NCBI GenBank assembly: GCA_017308475.1
Contig: JAFKEU010000009.1
Coordinates: 1 to 64,000 of the forward strand
DNA: 64,000 nt
Direction: 5' to 3'
Origin: Alphaproteobacteria bacterium
GTDB taxonomy: Bacteria; Pseudomonadota; Alphaproteobacteria; Micropepsales; Micropepsaceae
In this document: positions 34,354 through 45,520 of the stretch, in pieces
Layout of the letters: each line of letters starts with the position of its first letter
How positions within the stretch are numbered: the stretch's first letter is position 1
Translations under genes and position numbers: made by a program
The notes under the pieces: model-generated
Database searches by the model: none
What the model was told of the DNA's origin: nothing
Seen by the model: the letters and a program-made list of their open reading frames with translations, nothing else

Positions 34354-34471
34354 GATTGCCGCTCCTCGCAAGAACGCCTTATAGCAAAAGACGCCGCGCC
34401 CGCGAAGCGAGCGTGATCTGAGGGTTAGCGGCCTTCCCGCTTTCATTGCAACGGGTTTGACAGACTTGGCC

Positions 34472-34505
34472 TTGACACATGGCCGCATACGTATACGGTG
34501 TATAC
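34472..34505 (+). promoter_or_regulatory. TetR promoter region with GTATAC repeats
   Basis: A consensus -35 TTGACA (34472-34477) is followed 16 bases later by TACGGT (34494-34499). Two GTATAC hexamers (34491-34496 and 34500-34505), each self-palindromic, overlap the -10 region and lie directly before the TetR ATG at 34507. This arrangement suggests autoregulation and a leaderless transcript, as no ribosome site precedes the ATG. Confidence 0.5.
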
Positions 34506-34506
34506 C

Positions 34507-35091
34507 ATGCTGGCCGAGCCCACTCGCGACCGTATCCTTGCTGCCGCTCGCGCCCTGTTCGACGCCGAAGGCGAGGCGGGGCTTTCCATGCGCCGCATCG
34601 CCGCCAACGTTGGCATCACGCCCATGGCGATCTATCGCCACTATGCCGACAAGGAAGCGCTGAAGGACGCGCTGATGCTGGACGGCATGGCGGCCTGGGA
34701 AGCGCTGGTTTCCGCCATTACGGAAAAGACAGCCGTCGGCTGGCTGGCCGCGGTTGGCGAAGCCTATCTGGATTTCGCCCTGTCCGAGCCGCGCCGCTAC
34801 GAAGCCGCCTTCCTGCTCAGCGCCGGCGCGGCCCGCCGCTATCCGGCCGATTTCGCGCAGGGCCGCTCACCGGTGATGCGCCAGATCCTGGCGCGGGTGG
34901 CCGAGGCGGGTGAGCAGGGATTGCTGCTGCCGGTACCGCCGCTGGAGATCGCCCTCAGCTTCGCGGCCATCACCCAGGGCCTGGTGTCCATGTACCGCGC
35001 CGGCCGTTTTTCCAGCGAAGCGGAATTCCGCGCCGCCTATCAGCGCGCGCTGCACCATTGCCTGCATTCGTTTCTGAAGGAAGCACCATGA
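34507..35091 (+). CDS. TetR-family transcriptional regulator
   Basis: 194 residues from ATG 34507 (GTG 34498 is possible but lies inside the operator-like repeat). The N-terminal helix-turn-helix is typical: RDRILAAARALFDAEGEAGLSMRRIAANVGITPMAIYRHYADKEAL when read through. The C-terminal ligand domain (about 60-190) contains ALSEPRRYEAAFLLSAGA and resembles the WHG/TetR_C family. The stop overlaps the ATG of the Lnt-like gene (ATGA), so both are one operon and the regulator probably controls it in response to an unknown ligand. Confidence 0.9.
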   Translation: MLAEPTRDRILAAARALFDAEGEAGLSMRRIAANVGITPMAIYRHYADKEALKDALMLDGMAAWEALVSAITEKTAVGWLAAVGEAYLDFALSEPRRYEAAFLLSAGAARRYPADFAQGRSPVMRQILARVAEAGEQGLLLPVPPLEIALSFAAITQGLVSMYRAGRFSSEAEFRAAYQRALHHCLHSFLKEAP

Positions 35092-36482
35092 CCGCGCTGA
35101 TCTGTGCCGTGCTGGCGGCGGGGATGTTCTATCTCAGCCAGGGCGTCGATGCTGTCTGGGGCCTGGCCTGGATAGCCCCGCTGCCGCTTCTGTGGCTGGC
35201 CTATGGCCAGGCGACCCGCCGGGAGGTGTTCCTGGCCGGCATGGCCGGCTTCGCAGCGGGACAGCTCTATATGGCCCAGGTCTATGGGCTGCCGCTTCTT
35301 GCGACGGCCGTGGGCGCGATAATTGGCGGTGGCGCGGGCTTTGGTGGCATCCTGCTGCTGGCACGCCGGATTCGGGACGCCCTGCCGCCCATCGCCACGC
35401 TGTTCGGCTTTCCCACGCTCTGGACGGCGGCCGAATACCTTGTGGGGCTGGTATCGCCGCACGGCTCCTGGGGGGCACTGGGTTATTCGCAGGTGGCGTT
35501 TGTGCCCGCCGTTCAGGTCGCCTCGCTGTTCGGGCTTTATGCTGTCACGTTCCTCCTTTGCCTGTTCGCCAACGCATTGGCGTTGGCGGCGCATGGCAGG
35601 CGCGGCACCGCCTGGATCGGTGTAGGAATATGCGTGCTGTGCCTGCTTTACGGCCAGGCGCGGCTGATGTTGCCGCAAGGCGCGCCGGTCAAGGTTGCTG
35701 CGCTGTCGGATTGGAATGCGCGGCTGAAAGCCTCGCGCAAGCTGGACGAGACCGCGACGCATGGGATGGCGCAGGAATATGCCCGTGCGGCGCGCGCCGA
35801 AGCGGCAAAGGGCGCGCGCCTGATCGTCATCCCGGAAGGCGCATTGCTGGTCGATCCATCCTGGCGCCGGGCCGCGCTGATGCCGCTGGCGGACGCGGCG
35901 CGTGACACCGGCGCGACCATCGTCGCGGGGGTGCTGTGGGTGAAGCCCTCGCGCAACACCGCCATCACCTTCACGCCGGATGGCGGCCGGCTTGTCTATG
36001 ACAAGCGCCACTTGCTGACGCCTTTCGAAGACAAGTTCACACCGGGCCGGGCACCCGGTCTTCTGGGCCGTGGCCGCGCCGTGGCGATCTGCAAGGACCT
36101 GGATTTCCCACGCACCCTGCGCACTGATGCCATCGCCGGCGAGGCTGAGGGCGATATCCGAATCCTGGCGGTACCCGCCAGCGACTTTGTTGCGGACGGC
36201 TGGATTCATGCCCGCATGGCGGTTATGCGCGGTGTGGAAAATGGCTTTGCCGTGGTGCGGTCGGCCTTCAAGGGGCTGGAAACCGTGTCCGACGCGCGGG
36301 GCCGCATACTGGCCCGTGCTGACACCAACGCGCCGGGGCTCACCGCGATCCGGGTAGATGTCGCGCCGGGGCCGGGTCCCACCCTCTATACCCGGATCGG
36401 CGACGTCTTCGCCTGGGCCTGTATCGCGGGTGCGCTGGGATTGATCTGGGCTTTGTTCAGAATGCGGCCCGAACCAGCTTAA
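35088..36482 (+). CDS. Lnt-like membrane nitrilase-fold protein
   Basis: About 464 residues resembling apolipoprotein N-acyltransferase: N-terminal half with 6-7 transmembrane helices (residues ~5-195), then a nitrilase domain (~200-430) with the triad Glu250 (VIPEGALL), Lys306 (YDKRHLLTPFE) and Cys335 (AICKDLDF), and a final helix near 445. Shorter than the usual ~520-residue Lnt, and the sequence after the catalytic Cys (KDLDF) differs from the Lnt consensus (YEXXF). Since it sits behind a TetR gene and not near corC/metK, it is probably a specialised paralogue for another amine or lipid acceptor. Tail-to-tail overlap of 26 bases with atpC. Confidence 0.75.
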   Translation: MTALICAVLAAGMFYLSQGVDAVWGLAWIAPLPLLWLAYGQATRREVFLAGMAGFAAGQLYMAQVYGLPLLATAVGAIIGGGAGFGGILLLARRIRDALPPIATLFGFPTLWTAAEYLVGLVSPHGSWGALGYSQVAFVPAVQVASLFGLYAVTFLLCLFANALALAAHGRRGTAWIGVGICVLCLLYGQARLMLPQGAPVKVAALSDWNARLKASRKLDETATHGMAQEYARAARAEAAKGARLIVIPEGALLVDPSWRRAALMPLADAARDTGATIVAGVLWVKPSRNTAITFTPDGGRLVYDKRHLLTPFEDKFTPGRAPGLLGRGRAVAICKDLDFPRTLRTDAIAGEAEGDIRILAVPASDFVADGWIHARMAVMRGVENGFAVVRSAFKGLETVSDARGRILARADTNAPGLTAIRVDVAPGPGPTLYTRIGDVFAWACIAGALGLIWALFRMRPEPA

Positions 36483-36855
36483 GATCGTCGACCAGTTGCG
36501 CCGCGCGCAAACGCTCGGCATCGGTCTTGGCGGCGATCTCGTCTTCCTGCGCGTCCCGGATGCGCTGGTCCAGCACGGCGATATCCAACTCGGTCATGGG
36601 CACGGCTTCCTCGGCCAGCACGGTGATCTTCTCCGGATTGATCTCGGCAAAGCCGCCCTTGATGAAATAGCGGTCGTCCTTGCCGTCTACAGCCACGTCG
36701 ATCATGCCGGCGCGCAGGGTGGAGACGAGGGGGCTGTGCCCCGCCATCACGCCCATATAGCCCTCGGTGCCCGGCACCGTGACCATGTCGGCCCGGGCCG
36801 AGAGCAGGAGCTTCTCGGGCGAAACCAAGTCGAAGGCGATCTTGTTCGTTGCCAC
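36457..36855 (-). CDS. atpC: F1-ATPase epsilon subunit
   Basis: 132-residue epsilon subunit; beta-sandwich N domain (FDLVSPEKLLLSARADMVTVPG, YMGVMAGHSPLV) and short C-terminal helices. Alphaproteobacterial length. Last gene of atpHAGDC, 3 bases after atpD. It overlaps the convergent Lnt-like gene at its 3' end, so readthrough could produce antisense RNA. Confidence 0.95.
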   Translation of the reverse strand: MATNKIAFDLVSPEKLLLSARADMVTVPGTEGYMGVMAGHSPLVSTLRAGMIDVAVDGKDDRYFIKGGFAEINPEKITVLAEEAVPMTELDIAVLDQRIRDAQEDEIAAKTDAERLRAAQLVDDLKLVRAAF

Positions 36856-36858
36856 GGT

Positions 36859-39211
<2,353 letters not shown>

Positions 39212-39226
39212 CGCGGGTCAGTTCCT

Positions 39227-40759
39227 TCAGCCGAAGCTCTTGGTGACTTCGCCCAACGCCTTTTTCAGCATCTCTTCCAGCGCCGGCGTCAGCGTCTTTT
39301 CGGTGCGGATGCCTTCCAGGAACTGCGGATATGCGGTCTTCAGCTTGGACAGAAGCGCGTCCTGGAATGCCTGCACCTTGTTGGTCGGGAAGGGATCCAG
39401 ATAGCCGCGCGTGCCGGCGTAAATCGCGGCGACCTGCTCTTCAACCGCGAAGGGCTTGTACTGGGGCTGCTTGAGCAGCTCGGTCAGGCGCTCGCCGCGC
39501 GCCAGCATCTTCTGGGTGGCGGCGTCAAGGTCCGAACCGAACTTCGCAAAGGCCGCCATTTCGCGATACTGCGCCAGTTCGCCCTTGATCGGCCCGGCGA
39601 CGGTCTTCATCGCCTTGATCTGGGCGGACGAGCCCACGCGCGACACCGAAATGCCCACATTCACCGCCGGACGGATGCCCTGATAGAACAGGTCCGTCTC
39701 AAGGAAAATCTGGCCGTCTGTGATCGAGATCACATTGGTCGGGATATAGGCCGACACGTCGTTGGCCTGGGTTTCGATGACGGGCAGGGCGGTCAGCGAA
39801 CCGGCGCCATTGTCCTCGTTCAGCTTGGCGGCGCGTTCCAGCAGGCGGCTGTGCAGATAGAAGACGTCGCCCGGATAGGCTTCGCGGCCCGGCGGACGGC
39901 GCAGCAAGAGCGACATCTGGCGATAGGCCACGGCCTGCTTGGAAAGATCATCGTAGATGATCAGCGCATGCATGCCGTTGTCGCGGAACCACTCGCCCAT
40001 GGCGCAGCCGGAAAAGGGCGCCAGGAACTGCAGCGGCGCGGGCTCGGATGCGGTGGCCGAGACGATGATCGTGTATTCCAGCGCGCCCGCATCGGCCAGC
40101 GTCTTGGCGATCTGCGCCACGGTGGAGCGTTTCTGTCCGATGGCGACATAGATGCAGTACAGCTTGGCCTTTTCGTCGTTGCCGGCGTTGACGGCCTTCT
40201 GGTTGATGATGGCGTCGATGGCCACGGCGGTCTTGCCGGTCTGGCGGTCGCCGATGATCAGTTCGCGCTGGCCGCGGCCGATCGGGATCAGCGTGTCGAT
40301 GGCCTTCAGGCCCGTCTGCACCGGCTCATGCACCGATTTGCGCGGGATGATGCCCGGGGCCTTCACATCGACGCGGCGGCGTTCGGCGATATTGGTCAGT
40401 TCGCCCTTGCCGTCGATGGGATTGCCCAGGGGATCGACCACGCGGCCCAAGAGGCCCTTGCCCACCGGGACTTCGACGATGGCGCCTGTGCGCTTGACGG
40501 TGTCGCCTTCCTTGATGGTGGCGTCCGAGCCGAAGATCACGCAACCGACATTGTCGGTTTCCAGGTTCAGGGCCATGCCCTTGATGCCGCCGGGAAACTC
40601 GACCATCTCGCCGGCCTGCACATTGTCCAGGCCATAGACGCGGGCGATGCCGTCGCCGACGCTCAGCACTTCGCCGACTTCCGAGACCTTCGCCTCGGCG
40701 CCGAAATTCTGGATCTCGCGCTTCAGAATGGCCGAGATTTCTGCGGGCTGGATGTCCAT
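39227..40759 (-). CDS. atpA: F1-ATPase alpha subunit
   Basis: 510-residue non-catalytic nucleotide-binding subunit. Walker [20 protein letters not shown], the [18 protein letters not shown] region, [19 protein letters not shown] and the arginine-finger stretch [15 protein letters not shown] are intact. Start ATG 40759 directly follows atpH. Confidence 0.98.
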   Translation of the reverse strand: MDIQPAEISAILKREIQNFGAEAKVSEVGEVLSVGDGIARVYGLDNVQAGEMVEFPGGIKGMALNLETDNVGCVIFGSDATIKEGDTVKRTGAIVEVPVGKGLLGRVVDPLGNPIDGKGELTNIAERRRVDVKAPGIIPRKSVHEPVQTGLKAIDTLIPIGRGQRELIIGDRQTGKTAVAIDAIINQKAVNAGNDEKAKLYCIYVAIGQKRSTVAQIAKTLADAGALEYTIIVSATASEPAPLQFLAPFSGCAMGEWFRDNGMHALIIYDDLSKQAVAYRQMSLLLRRPPGREAYPGDVFYLHSRLLERAAKLNEDNGAGSLTALPVIETQANDVSAYIPTNVISITDGQIFLETDLFYQGIRPAVNVGISVSRVGSSAQIKAMKTVAGPIKGELAQYREMAAFAKFGSDLDAATQKMLARGERLTELLKQPQYKPFAVEEQVAAIYAGTRGYLDPFPTNKVQAFQDALLSKLKTAYPQFLEGIRTEKTLTPALEEMLKKALGEVTKSFG

Positions 40760-40762
40760 TGC

Positions 40763-41323
40763 CTAGTTTCCTTTCATGGCCGCACGCAGCCCATCGAGCT
40801 TGGTGCGAAGAGACGTATCGATCATGCGCGAACCGACCTTGACCACCAGGCCGCCCAGAAGGGCGGGGTCGACGCGGCTGTTCAGGCGTGGCTCGCGCCC
40901 AAGGCGCGCCTTGAGCACGGATTTCAGTTCGGCGACCTCGCCATCGTTCAGCGGGCGGGCGGCGGTGACTTCCGCTTCCATCTCGCCCCTGCTGCGCGCC
41001 ACGAGCCGCTCATAGGCGGCGATGATGGCTTCCAGCGCAAACAGACGGCGCTTGTGCGTGACGGTGCGCACGAATTTGGTGGAGAGCGGCGACAGGCCGA
41101 TCAGCGCCAGCACGGGCGCCAGCGCCCCTGCCTGTTCTTCGGCACCGAATATGGGCGACTTGACCAGCCGCGCCAGGTCCGGACTCTCATGAATGGCGCG
41201 CTTCAGGGTCGTCAGATCGGCACTTACCGTATCAACCGCGCCCTGGTCGCGGGCCAGTTCGAACAGGGCCGTGGCGTAGCGTCCCGCCAGTCCCGTTTCC
41301 GCCTTTTCGCTCGTCACATTCAT
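40763..41323 (-). CDS. atpH: F1-ATPase delta subunit
   Basis: 186-residue peripheral stalk (OSCP-type) subunit. N-terminal helical domain GLAGRYATALFELARDQGAVDTV, and C-terminal VAARPLNDGEVAELKSVL plus RVDPALLGGLVVKVGSRMIDTSL. First gene of the F1 operon atpHAGDC. The F0 genes are elsewhere, as usual in alphaproteobacteria. Confidence 0.96.
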   Translation of the reverse strand: MNVTSEKAETGLAGRYATALFELARDQGAVDTVSADLTTLKRAIHESPDLARLVKSPIFGAEEQAGALAPVLALIGLSPLSTKFVRTVTHKRRLFALEAIIAAYERLVARSRGEMEAEVTAARPLNDGEVAELKSVLKARLGREPRLNSRVDPALLGGLVVKVGSRMIDTSLRTKLDGLRAAMKGN

Positions 41324-41645
41324 CCTTTGCGGCTCCGGCGATTTCGTCGCGCCGGCGGCCGTCGAACTTTGGCTTAGTCTATTGATTTATTTGACTTATT
41401 CTTAGCGCCCCCGAGTCACCCCAACGGGCGCGGTGCCAGTTAGCATGGGCATTACCCGGGCGCAACATTGCCATTGTGGCCATGCTGTCGCGGGCATTTG
41501 GCAGGCGGATGACCGGCGCCACCGGCGCTTTGCCGCACACAGGCCTCTTGCCAGCACCCTCTCCGCCCGACAATGGTGCCCAACAAATAGGCAGACGAAT
41601 TGCTCTTTCGATGGGCAATCGGATCGAACAGGGGCGGGGAGCAAC
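41324..41645. promoter_or_regulatory. divergent intergenic region between atpH and amtB
   Basis: 322 bases without a gene I can support. The part next to atpH is AT-rich (41376-41405, GTCTATTGATTTATTTG) and should hold the F1 operon promoter. The part next to amtB contains the sigma-54 type promoter annotated separately. Half-sites for NtrC may be present but are too degenerate to claim. Confidence 0.5.
41590..41604 (+). promoter_or_regulatory. sigma-54 (RpoN) promoter of amtB
   Basis: GGCAGACGAATTGCT: GG at 41590-41591 and GC at 41602-41603 are separated by exactly 10 bases, and TTGCT matches the -12 consensus TTGCW. It lies 42 bases before the amtB GTG, leaving a leader of about 30 bases. 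Nitrogen-controlled sigma-54 promoters are the rule for amtB/glnK genes. Confidence 0.7.
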
Positions 41646-42863
41646 GTGATCGACAGCGGCAATACGGCCTGGATGATCAGCGCCACGGGGCTGGTGCTCC
41701 TGATGACCCTTCCCGCACTTGGCCTCTTTTATGGCGGGCTGGTCCAGGCAAAGAACATCCTTTCCGTGCTGGTCCAGTGTTTTGCGGTGGCATGCCTGGC
41801 CTCGCTGCTGTGGTTTGCCGTGGGCTACAGCCTGGCTTTCAGCGGCACCGGTCCCTGGCTGGGTGACACCCACGCTGTCCTACTGGCCCATATCGGCCGG
41901 GCCGCCCCACATCCGGGCCTGGCGATCCCCGAAAGCGTCTTCGTGATGTTCGAAATGACTTTTGCGGTCATCACTCCGGCCCTGATTGTAGGCGCCTATG
42001 TCGAGCGCATCCGCTTCGGCGCGGTGCTGCTGATCTCCGGCCTGTGGCTGCTGCTGGTCTATGTGCCGGTGTGTCACTGGGTGTGGGGCGGCGGCTGGTT
42101 GGCGGCGCGCGGCACGATCGATTTCGCCGGCGGCATCGTCGTGCACGTGACGGCAGGCGTCTCCGCCCTGGTTGTCGCCGCCATGCTGGGCCCGCGCCAG
42201 GACTTCCCCCACGGCATCCGCCCGCCGCACGCGCCATGGATGGTGATGGTGGGTGCCTCGCTGCTGTGGGTCGGTTGGTTCGGATTCAATGCCGGCAGCG
42301 CGCTGTCGGCCGGCGCCGATGCCGGCATGGCGATGCTGGTCACTCATCTTTCCGCCGCAACCGCCACAATCGTGTGGATGGCGATCGAGTGGGTGCGCTT
42401 CGGCAAGCCCAGCCTGGTGGGCGCGGTCACCGGCACGATCGCGGGCCTGGCCGCGATCACCCCGGCCGCCGGCGTAGTGGGCCCCCTGGCTGCCGTCATC
42501 CTGGGTGCCGTCGCGGGCGGTCTCTGTTTCGCGGCGGTCGTGCTGGTGAAAAGGGCGATGCAGGTCGATGACGCGCTCGACGTTCTTGGCGTGCATGGCG
42601 TCGGCGGCGCGCTGGGCACGCTGCTGCTGCCCTTCCTGGCGATGATCGGCACCGGCGGTGTTCCGTCCGCCCTTGGGATGACCGGCCAGTTCACCGCCCA
42701 GCTCATCGGCGTGGTCAGCGTCGCGCTGTGGTCGGCGGTGGTCACCTTCGCGATCACCAAACTGGCCGCGCTGACGGTAGGCCTGCGTATCGATCCCGAA
42801 GGCGAAACCACCGGCCTGGATTTCGCCGCCCATGGCGAAACCGGCTATCACGTGATGCGATAG
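41646..42863 (+). CDS. amtB: ammonium transporter
   Basis: Ammonium channel of the Amt/MEP/Rh family, about 405 residues from GTG 41646 (GGGGAG precedes it); the frame runs further upstream without family likeness. About 11 transmembrane helices. DSGNTAWMISATGLVLLMT is the conserved N terminus; FEMTFAVITPALIVGAYVERI carries the Phe/Trp gate region, and the pore histidine pair lies in the DFAGGIVVHVTAGVSALV and LDVLGVHGVGGALGTLL stretches. No signal peptide is evident. Paired with glnK, which plugs the channel when nitrogen is ample. Confidence 0.95.
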   Translation: MIDSGNTAWMISATGLVLLMTLPALGLFYGGLVQAKNILSVLVQCFAVACLASLLWFAVGYSLAFSGTGPWLGDTHAVLLAHIGRAAPHPGLAIPESVFVMFEMTFAVITPALIVGAYVERIRFGAVLLISGLWLLLVYVPVCHWVWGGGWLAARGTIDFAGGIVVHVTAGVSALVVAAMLGPRQDFPHGIRPPHAPWMVMVGASLLWVGWFGFNAGSALSAGADAGMAMLVTHLSAATATIVWMAIEWVRFGKPSLVGAVTGTIAGLAAITPAAGVVGPLAAVILGAVAGGLCFAAVVLVKRAMQVDDALDVLGVHGVGGALGTLLLPFLAMIGTGGVPSALGMTGQFTAQLIGVVSVALWSAVVTFAITKLAALTVGLRIDPEGETTGLDFAAHGETGYHVMR

Positions 42864-42872
42864 GAGAATGAG

Positions 42873-43211
42873 ATGAAGCTGATCATTGCCATCATCCAGC
42901 CCCATCGGCTCGACCCGGTGCGCGAAGCCCTGACCAATATCGGCATCCAGGGCATGACCGTCAGCGAAGTGCGCGGCTATGGCCGCCAGAAGGGTCATAC
43001 CGAAATCTATCGCGGCGCCGAATACCGCATCGCCTTCCTGCCCAAGCTGAAGCTGGAAATCGCGGTTCCGTCCGCCCGCACCGAGGACGTGGTCGCCACC
43101 ATCACCCAGGCCACCCGGACGGGGCGCATCGGCGATGGCAAGATATTCGTGCTCGATCTGCAACAGTCGCTGCGCGTGCGCACCGGCGAAACCGGCGACG
43201 ACGCGCTTTAA
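42873..43211 (+). CDS. glnK: PII nitrogen regulatory protein
   Basis: 112-residue PII signal protein. Tyr51 in YRGAEYRIAF is the uridylylation site; the T-loop (GRQKGHTEIYRGAEY) and C-terminal VLDLQQSLRVRTGE are typical. It senses 2-oxoglutarate and ATP/ADP. Nine bases after amtB, so co-transcribed. The order amtB-glnK is reversed compared with the common glnK-amtB layout. Confidence 0.94.
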   Translation: MKLIIAIIQPHRLDPVREALTNIGIQGMTVSEVRGYGRQKGHTEIYRGAEYRIAFLPKLKLEIAVPSARTEDVVATITQATRTGRIGDGKIFVLDLQQSLRVRTGETGDDAL

Positions 43212-43215
43212 TTCA

Positions 43216-43245
43216 CCCTCTCGGCGCACACGAAGGCCGGAGGGG
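43216..43245. terminator. possible bidirectional terminator stem
   Basis: CCCTCTCGG (43216-43224) can pair with CCGGAGGGG (43237-43245) with one G-U pair and a 12-base loop, in the 35-base gap between the convergent glnK and lepB genes. No long T run flanks it, so its strength is doubtful. Confidence 0.35.
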
Positions 43246-43246
43246 T

Positions 43247-43990
43247 TCAAATCAATCGCAGAAACCGCGACAGGCGTATGCTGCCCAGCCAGCTCGCCGG
43301 ATTTCGCGCGTTGAGGAAATCGACCGAACCCAGCGTGATGTCGGCGCGCGCCACCAGATTCTCCATCGGCACCATGCCCACGCCGCCATCGGCGGCCGCC
43401 ACGCGGCTGTCCAGCGAATTGTCCCGGTTGTCGCCCATCATGAAGACATGGCCCTTGGGCACCACCATCTCGGCGGTGTTGTCCAGCGGGCCGTCCCAGC
43501 CCGACTTGAAGATGGGATGCGCCGCGCCGCCGGGCAGCGTCTCGATGTAGCGGGCGATGGCGCGGTGGCTGCCGTCTTCCTCTTCCACCTGGCCGGAGCC
43601 TTCGCGCTTCAGCGGCACTTCCGCGCCGTTGATGATGAGCCGGCCATCGATCATCTGGATACGGTCGCCGGGCAGGCCCACCACCCGCTTTACATAGGTC
43701 ACGGCAGGATCGCGGGGCAGGCGGAAGACGACCACGTCGCCGCGCCGCGGCAGCCGCCCGAACAGGCGCCCGCTGGCATCAGGCCCCACGCCATAGGGCA
43801 GGGAATAGCGGCTGTAGCCATAGGCGAACTTGCTGCCCAGAAGGGCGTCGCCGATCTGGATGGTCGGCTCCATCGAGCCGGAGGGGACGTAAAAGGGCTG
43901 GGCGATGGCCGTCGTGGCACATACCATCACCGCCGCCACAAGGGCCGGTTCCGCCAGCCATTTCAGGAAGCCGCGCAAGGATCTTGTCAT
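43247..43990 (-). CDS. lepB: signal peptidase I
   Basis: Inner-membrane serine protease that removes Sec/Tat signal peptides. About 247 residues from ATG 43990. N-terminal transmembrane helix (EPALVAAVMVCATTAIAQ), catalytic Ser39 in VPSGSMEPTI, general base Lys101 in VKRVVGLPGDRI, and the conserved box E motif GDNRDNSLDSR. All catalytic residues present. Convergent with glnK. Confidence 0.95.
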   Translation of the reverse strand: MTRSLRGFLKWLAEPALVAAVMVCATTAIAQPFYVPSGSMEPTIQIGDALLGSKFAYGYSRYSLPYGVGPDASGRLFGRLPRRGDVVVFRLPRDPAVTYVKRVVGLPGDRIQMIDGRLIINGAEVPLKREGSGQVEEEDGSHRAIARYIETLPGGAAHPIFKSGWDGPLDNTAEMVVPKGHVFMMGDNRDNSLDSRVAAADGGVGMVPMENLVARADITLGSVDFLNARNPASWLGSIRLSRFLRLI

Positions 43991-44132
43991 GATGCCTATT
44001 TTGGCGCTCCCGGCGCCCGGCGCAATCCACTTTTGCGTTAATCCTTGACCGGGAAGCGGCAAGGCGTCAGAAGCCCCCTCCTTGAACCAGGCCGGTCTTT
44101 AAAACCGCCTTTCCGCTGGTTAATTGAAGCGC

Positions 44133-44483
44133 ATGATCGAGATCACACAGGAATTCGGCTTCGACGCCGCGCACTATCTGGAGGGCGCCCCGGAATACCG
44201 CCGCATGCATGGTCACTCCTTTTACGCCGAGGTGACGCTGCGCGGCGAGCCGGACCCCGAGACCGGCTTCCTGCGCGATTTCGGCGAGGTCGATGCCACG
44301 CTGAAGTCCATCCGCGAGCTGCTGGACCATCGCCTGCTGAACGAGATCGAAGGACTTTCCAAGCCGACGCTGGAAAACCTGGCCCGCTTCATCTTCGAAA
44401 AGGCCAGGGCCCAACTGCCGGAGGTTGCACGGGTCAAGCTGCGCCGGCCCTCCTACGGCCAGACCTGCGTGTATGAGTTGTGA
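44133..44483 (+). CDS. queD: 6-carboxytetrahydropterin synthase-like protein (QueD), lacking the usual Cys
   Basis: 116 residues from ATG 44133 (a TTG three codons earlier is possible). Zinc histidines are present: His14 (GFDAAHYL), His26 and His28 (RRMHGHSF). The catalytic dyad Asp-His in [10 protein letters not shown] is present. However the cysteine that normally sits four residues before HGH (E. coli QueD KCGRLHGHSF) is replaced by Tyr ([10 protein letters not shown]). It may be a cysteine-less subfamily with altered chemistry or a pterin enzyme of other function. The gene is directly upstream of queF, which argues for the queuosine pathway. Confidence 0.85.
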   Translation: MIEITQEFGFDAAHYLEGAPEYRRMHGHSFYAEVTLRGEPDPETGFLRDFGEVDATLKSIRELLDHRLLNEIEGLSKPTLENLARFIFEKARAQLPEVARVKLRRPSYGQTCVYEL

Positions 44484-44520
44484 TGCTCGTGCTTCGACAG
44501 GCGGGGAAACAGGAGATTTG

Positions 44521-44973
44521 ATGGCCAAAAAACTCACCCAGCTCGGCAAGTTCGTGGCCCAGCCGCAAAGCCCGGATGAGGCGGTGCTGGAAGCAGTGCC
44601 CAACCCGCATCCCGATGCCGATTATGTGGTGCGCTTTACCGCGCCGGAGTTCACGACGCTTTGCCCGATCACCGGCCAGCCCGACTTCGCCCATTTCGTC
44701 ATCGACTATGTGCCTGGCAGGAGAATCGTCGAATCCAAGTCGCTGAAGCTCTATCTCACCAGCTTCCGCAACGTCGGCAGCTTCCATGAAGCCACCACCA
44801 TCGCCATCGCCAGGCGCATCGTGAAGGCGATCAAGCCAAAATACCTCCGCATCGGCGGCTATTGGTATCCACGCGGCGGCATTCCCATCGACGTCTTCTG
44901 GCAGACGGGCACGCTGCCCAAAGGCGTGTGGTTGCCGGATCCCGGTGTCCAACCCTATCGCGGACGCGGCTAG
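44521..44973 (+). CDS. queF: NADPH-dependent 7-cyano-7-deazaguanine reductase
   Basis: Reduces preQ0 to preQ1, the last soluble step before tRNA insertion. 150 residues from ATG 44521, the short (YkvM-type) form. Cys48 ([13 protein letters not shown]) forms the thioimide and Asp55 assists; [14 protein letters not shown] is the QueF family motif. Starts 37 bases after queD. Its stop overlaps the stop of the convergent exported protein gene (CTAG). Confidence 0.96.
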   Translation: MAKKLTQLGKFVAQPQSPDEAVLEAVPNPHPDADYVVRFTAPEFTTLCPITGQPDFAHFVIDYVPGRRIVESKSLKLYLTSFRNVGSFHEATTIAIARRIVKAIKPKYLRIGGYWYPRGGIPIDVFWQTGTLPKGVWLPDPGVQPYRGRG

Positions 44974-45446
44974 CGGACCGGACAGATCTTCATCACCTGC
45001 GGCTCGCCTGCGGCCAGTCCGGCAAAGGTGAAGCCCAGGTCGCCCGATGCGCCGCCGCCCGCATAATGGATTGCCACATGCCTGGCCGCGGCAAGCGCCG
45101 GCTGGATGTGCGCCGTACCATAGACAGTCACGACATCAGTGGTGTCATCGCCAAAGGCGTTGCCGCTGAGCGTCACCGGCGCACCGTCATCGATGCGGAA
45201 GCTGATCTGGGCGGGCCCCTCCGGCATCAGGGCCTGGTGCGGCATCAGCATCACGCGAAACCCGTTCTCGGTATCGCAATAGAGCGACAGCCGTGCCGGG
45301 CCTTTGTCGGCGTCGGCAAAGGCTTCCATCATCACCCGGTCGACGAAACGGTCGGGTTGGTGTCGGACCTGCCAGGCTTCATGCCGGACATCGGCCTGTG
45401 CAGCCCCGGCCGCCAGCAGCCCCAAAGCGAGAAGATGCGTCTTCAT
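44970..45446 (-). CDS. exported protein of unknown function
   Basis: 158 residues with signal peptide ([15 protein letters not shown]). The mature part is beta-rich: [43 protein letters not shown], and ends [11 protein letters not shown] with two Cys. No recognised domain; the pattern of a small periplasmic beta-sandwich is all that can be said. Convergent with queF. Confidence 0.7.
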   Translation of the reverse strand: MKTHLLALGLLAAGAAQADVRHEAWQVRHQPDRFVDRVMMEAFADADKGPARLSLYCDTENGFRVMLMPHQALMPEGPAQISFRIDDGAPVTLSGNAFGDDTTDVVTVYGTAHIQPALAAARHVAIHYAGGGASGDLGFTFAGLAAGEPQVMKICPVR

Positions 45447-45520
45447 GCCTCCATTGTGCCTGCCGCGTCGTCCCGCTCAAGGCCGATTTTGCCGATAGGC
45501 TGGCGCCGGAGAGTCGCCCG

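Noticed and set aside
44085-44121. Structured leader before queD (AACCAG...CTGGTT with inner CGGT/ACCG)
   Set aside because: The helices are short and imperfect; no known riboswitch fits, so it is not claimed.
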